Shown here: positions 12,217 through 14,152 of the stretch, piece by piece
Position numbering within the stretch: position 1 is the first letter of the stretch
Layout of the letters: the number at the start of each line of letters is the position of its first letter
Assembly (NCBI GenBank): GCA_015229045.1
Contig: JADGCJ010000083.1
Span: 1 to 14,152 of the forward strand
DNA: 14,152 nt
Direction: 5' to 3'
Source: Magnetococcales bacterium
GTDB lineage: Bacteria; Pseudomonadota; Magnetococcia; Magnetococcales; DC0425bin3
Notes under the pieces: model-generated
What the model saw: the letters and a program-made list of their open reading frames with translations, nothing else
The model's database searches: none
What the model was told of the DNA's origin: nothing
Program-made: the position numbers and the translations under genes

Positions 12217-13968
12217 TCATGGGCTGACTTTACATTGCGCAAGAAGCGCCTCGGCTCCTTGCAGATTTTTTCCTGTTCTCTGAATAAAAAACTCCGCCTT
12301 GGAGGCCTCGAAGACTCCGAGCGCATTTCGGTAATGGGTGATGGCCTGGCGTAAGGTGTCGGGGGCTTTATCCTTTTTGAACCGGGCCAACAATGCGTTT
12401 CCGAGATTGTTTTGCGTCTTGGCCCAGTCGAAGGGAACGCTCTCAAGGCGGTATTCTTTGAGTGCCTCATGGAAGACACTGATGGCCCTATTCAGGGATT
12501 CGGCTCCGCTTTCGAGCTTGCCGAGGTGGGTAAGAGCGTTTCCCAGATTATATTGCGTCATGGCCCACTTGAGGGGGATCCGCTGTTGGGTGAACTCTTT
12601 AAGCGCATCGTTGAAGGTCCTGACAGCCAGCTCCAGGGACTTGGTACTGCTTTCCTGTTCGCCGAGTTCCTGTAAAGTGAGTCCCAGATTGTTCAGCGTT
12701 GTGGCCCATTGGAAGGGGGTGTCTGTTTGGGTGTACACTTTAAGGGCTTCGTTGAAGGCGTTGATGGCCATCTTGAGAAACGTGATGCTGTTTTCGCGTT
12801 CGCCGAGAGCCGCAAGCGCGTTTCCCAGGCTGTTCTGCGTTTCGGCCCAATCGAGAGGGGTGGATTCTTGACTTCTCTCTTTTAGCGCTTCGTTGAAAGC
12901 GTCCACGGCCAATTTGAGGGATTGAGTACCGCTTTCCAGTCCGCCCATATTTTGCCAAACCATTCCCAGCTGGTTTTGCGTTTGAGCCCAATCGAGTGGT
13001 GTGTCCTGTCGGGTGAACCCTTTGAGCGCCTCTTTGAAAGCTGAAACGGCCTGTTCAAGGAAATGGGCGTCACGTTCCCGTTCCCCGAGAGTTGCCAGGA
13101 CACCACCCAGATTGCCTTGCACAACCGCCCAATCGAGGGGCTCCTTTTCGGGGGAGATGTGGCTCAGCAACTCCTGTCGTATCTGAATGGAACGGTGTAG
13201 GGCCTCGGTTTCGCCGTATTCATGCCCTTGGCGAAACCAGGCATCGGCGGACTGTTCCAGATAGGCGATATTCTTTTTGGCCGACCCGGCTGGAAGTTGC
13301 TTGGCTGCTTGCGCGAAGTGTTCTGCAGCCTTTTTATAGTTCAGGCGCACCAGCGCTGTTTCGCCCCGGCTGGCCCAGGTGGCGGCGAAGCTCCGGGCGA
13401 TTTTCCGCAGATTCTCCTGCTGGAGATTCAGAGACCGCACCACAACAGACTCGGCCCTGTAGTAGTCGAAGGCGGCAATGGCGGCCTCGGCCTCCCGCTT
13501 CAAGGCATCCAATTCAGCGTTTTCCCCTGCTGGAATCGTCTCGATTTGCGCCAATAAATCCTGGTGACGTTCGGCAATCTCGGCCAGTTTTTTTGGCCAT
13601 ATTTCATCGGGGATGTCGTTCTCGATCAGAATAGCCAGGAAGCTTCGCATGGCTTCATCCGGCAAACCCAGATGGTTCAGTTGTTCCCGGATGGTCTTCT
13701 GCTGCTCCGGAGTCAATTTCTCCCAGTAGGCTGCTTGGGCCTTTAAAAGCAGGTTGAAGTCTTCCGTCGTTGGGCCACTGGGAGTGGCGGTGCCGGTTCC
13801 GGAAACAATGTCGCTGTCCGGGGAGGCGGTTATCGAATGATTCTCAAGGGTTGAATCATTTTGACTCCCGGAAAGGCAAGGGATTGGAAAGATTATTATT
13901 CCTACAACGATCTCCGCGACAAGCACATTGGCGCGCATCCAACCGACAAGACGATGATACCACGCCAT
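12217..13968 (-). CDS. Membrane-anchored or exported TPR-repeat protein 2
   Basis: A 583-residue protein. A hydrophobic stretch (about 14-30) after a basic start looks like a signal anchor or uncleaved signal; C31 does not fit a lipobox. A Ser/Thr-rich linker (35-68) leads to the module shared with TPR protein 1 (KLTPEQQ...HLGLPDEAMRSFL..., 84-147), then helices, including AWFRQG, to residue 276. Six consecutive repeats of exactly 47 residues follow (277-558), each beginning P(L/F)xWAxxxxxLG and ending near ALKx(F/Y)T. They are encoded at 12295-13140 as 141-bp units. Proteins with this front module and W-A-x-T-Q-N-N-L-G repeats are widespread in Proteobacteria, sometimes joined to effector domains, but none is attached here. 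AAGGAGG (minus strand, 13982-13976) supports the ATG. Likely a protein-binding scaffold at the membrane; partner unknown. Confidence 0.88.
   Translation of the reverse strand: MAWYHRLVGWMRANVLVAEIVVGIIIFPIPCLSGSQNDSTLENHSITASPDSDIVSGTGTATPSGPTTEDFNLLLKAQAAYWEKLTPEQQKTIREQLNHLGLPDEAMRSFLAILIENDIPDEIWPKKLAEIAERHQDLLAQIETIPAGENAELDALKREAEAAIAAFDYYRAESVVVRSLNLQQENLRKIARSFAATWASRGETALVRLNYKKAAEHFAQAAKQLPAGSAKKNIAYLEQSADAWFRQGHEYGETEALHRSIQIRQELLSHISPEKEPLDWAVVQGNLGGVLATLGERERDAHFLEQAVSAFKEALKGFTRQDTPLDWAQTQNQLGMVWQNMGGLESGTQSLKLAVDAFNEALKERSQESTPLDWAETQNSLGNALAALGERENSITFLKMAINAFNEALKVYTQTDTPFQWATTLNNLGLTLQELGEQESSTKSLELAVRTFNDALKEFTQQRIPLKWAMTQYNLGNALTHLGKLESGAESLNRAISVFHEALKEYRLESVPFDWAKTQNNLGNALLARFKKDKAPDTLRQAITHYRNALGVFEASKAEFFIQRTGKNLQGAEALLAQCKVSP
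12295..13140 (-). repeat. Six tandem 141-bp coding repeats
   Basis: These encode the six 47-residue TPR units of TPR protein 2, starting at residues 277, 324, 371, 418, 465 and 512. All have the same length with no indels, while their sequences differ clearly, so the array is old and held in register by structure. Confidence 0.85.
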
Positions 13969-14001
13969 GGCGAAGCCTCCTTCTCGGATGCCATTCCCAA
14001 T

Positions 14002-14016
14002 GTTGAAACATTCAAC
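14002..14016. promoter_or_regulatory. Short palindrome upstream of TPR gene 2
   Basis: GTTGAA-ACA-TTCAAC is a perfect 6-bp inverted repeat 34 bases before the TPR gene 2 start. A TTGACA is present further upstream on the same minus strand, near 14065, but I find no well-spaced -10 partner. It could be an operator or chance. The rest of 13969-14152 shows no gene. Confidence 0.3.
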
Positions 14017-14152
14017 CCCTTAAACCGGAATATTGAGTTTCCAGGATTTGTCGAAAAATGTCAAACAGGTGTTTATACCGGGCTCACATCACGAAACAGG
14101 GGTATTCCTGGCGGGTTTGGCATACGGAAAGGATTTGAAAAACAAGACAACG

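Noticed and set aside
12295..13140. CRISPR-like or satellite array
   Set aside because: The regular 141-bp period comes from protein-coding 47-residue TPR units in one open frame, with diverged DNA sequence and no spacer structure.

Overview
The window reads as a GC-rich proteobacterial chromosome segment with short intergenic gaps and clear Shine-Dalgarno sites. A bc1 complex with a twin-arginine Rieske protein, RatA/COQ10-like proteins and a TonB-dependent receptor all point to Proteobacteria. The GC-rich palindromes between genes and the style of the TPR proteins resemble deep-branching alphaproteobacterial or magnetococcal genomes, but that is only an impression; no marker gene here fixes the taxon.

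Layout. 1-799 (-): the N-terminal third of a TonB-dependent outer-membrane receptor whose plug carries a CxxxM motif like that of copper receptors of the OprC/NosA type. 1166-3115 (+): a probable operon of two tandem RatA/COQ10-like START-domain proteins (59% identical) and a periplasmic DsbA-like oxidoreductase with a SurA/PpiC-like front half. 3242-3727 (-): the tRNA wobble methyltransferase TrmL. 3972-6589 (+): the petABC operon (Rieske protein, cytochrome b, cytochrome c1), with a good sigma70-like promoter and a textbook terminator. 6848-7777 (-): a LysR regulator of the CysR/YeiE type. 8009-8977 (+): a class IIA HAD-like protein whose DxD motif is changed to DxY. 9792-10457 (+): a protein of unknown function that may have a TULIP (lipid-binding tube) fold, followed by its own terminator. 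10504-12108 and 12217-13968 (-): two exported or membrane-anchored TPR proteins sharing an N-terminal helical module and 47-residue W-A-x-x-Q repeats.

The left half is a respiratory and cell-envelope neighbourhood: quinone handling (RatA/COQ10-like), periplasmic thiol chemistry (which could serve cytochrome or metalloprotein maturation) and quinol:cytochrome c oxidoreductase. The right half, from about 6.6 kb, is more accessory in character and rich in non-coding repeats.

The most unusual content is non-coding. An AT-rich repeat with a roughly 40-bp core occurs four times: as an inverted pair forming a large potential hairpin at 6629-6791, alone at 9258-9305, and between the two TPR genes at 12114-12176. 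A second element (9041-9226) is bounded by a perfect 12-bp inverted repeat and holds two terminator-like hairpins. A third family of GC-rich palindromes is scattered at gene ends. I see no CRISPR array, rRNA, tRNA, transposase or recognisable defence cassette. The gap 8978-9791 holds repeats and a promoter candidate but no convincing gene.
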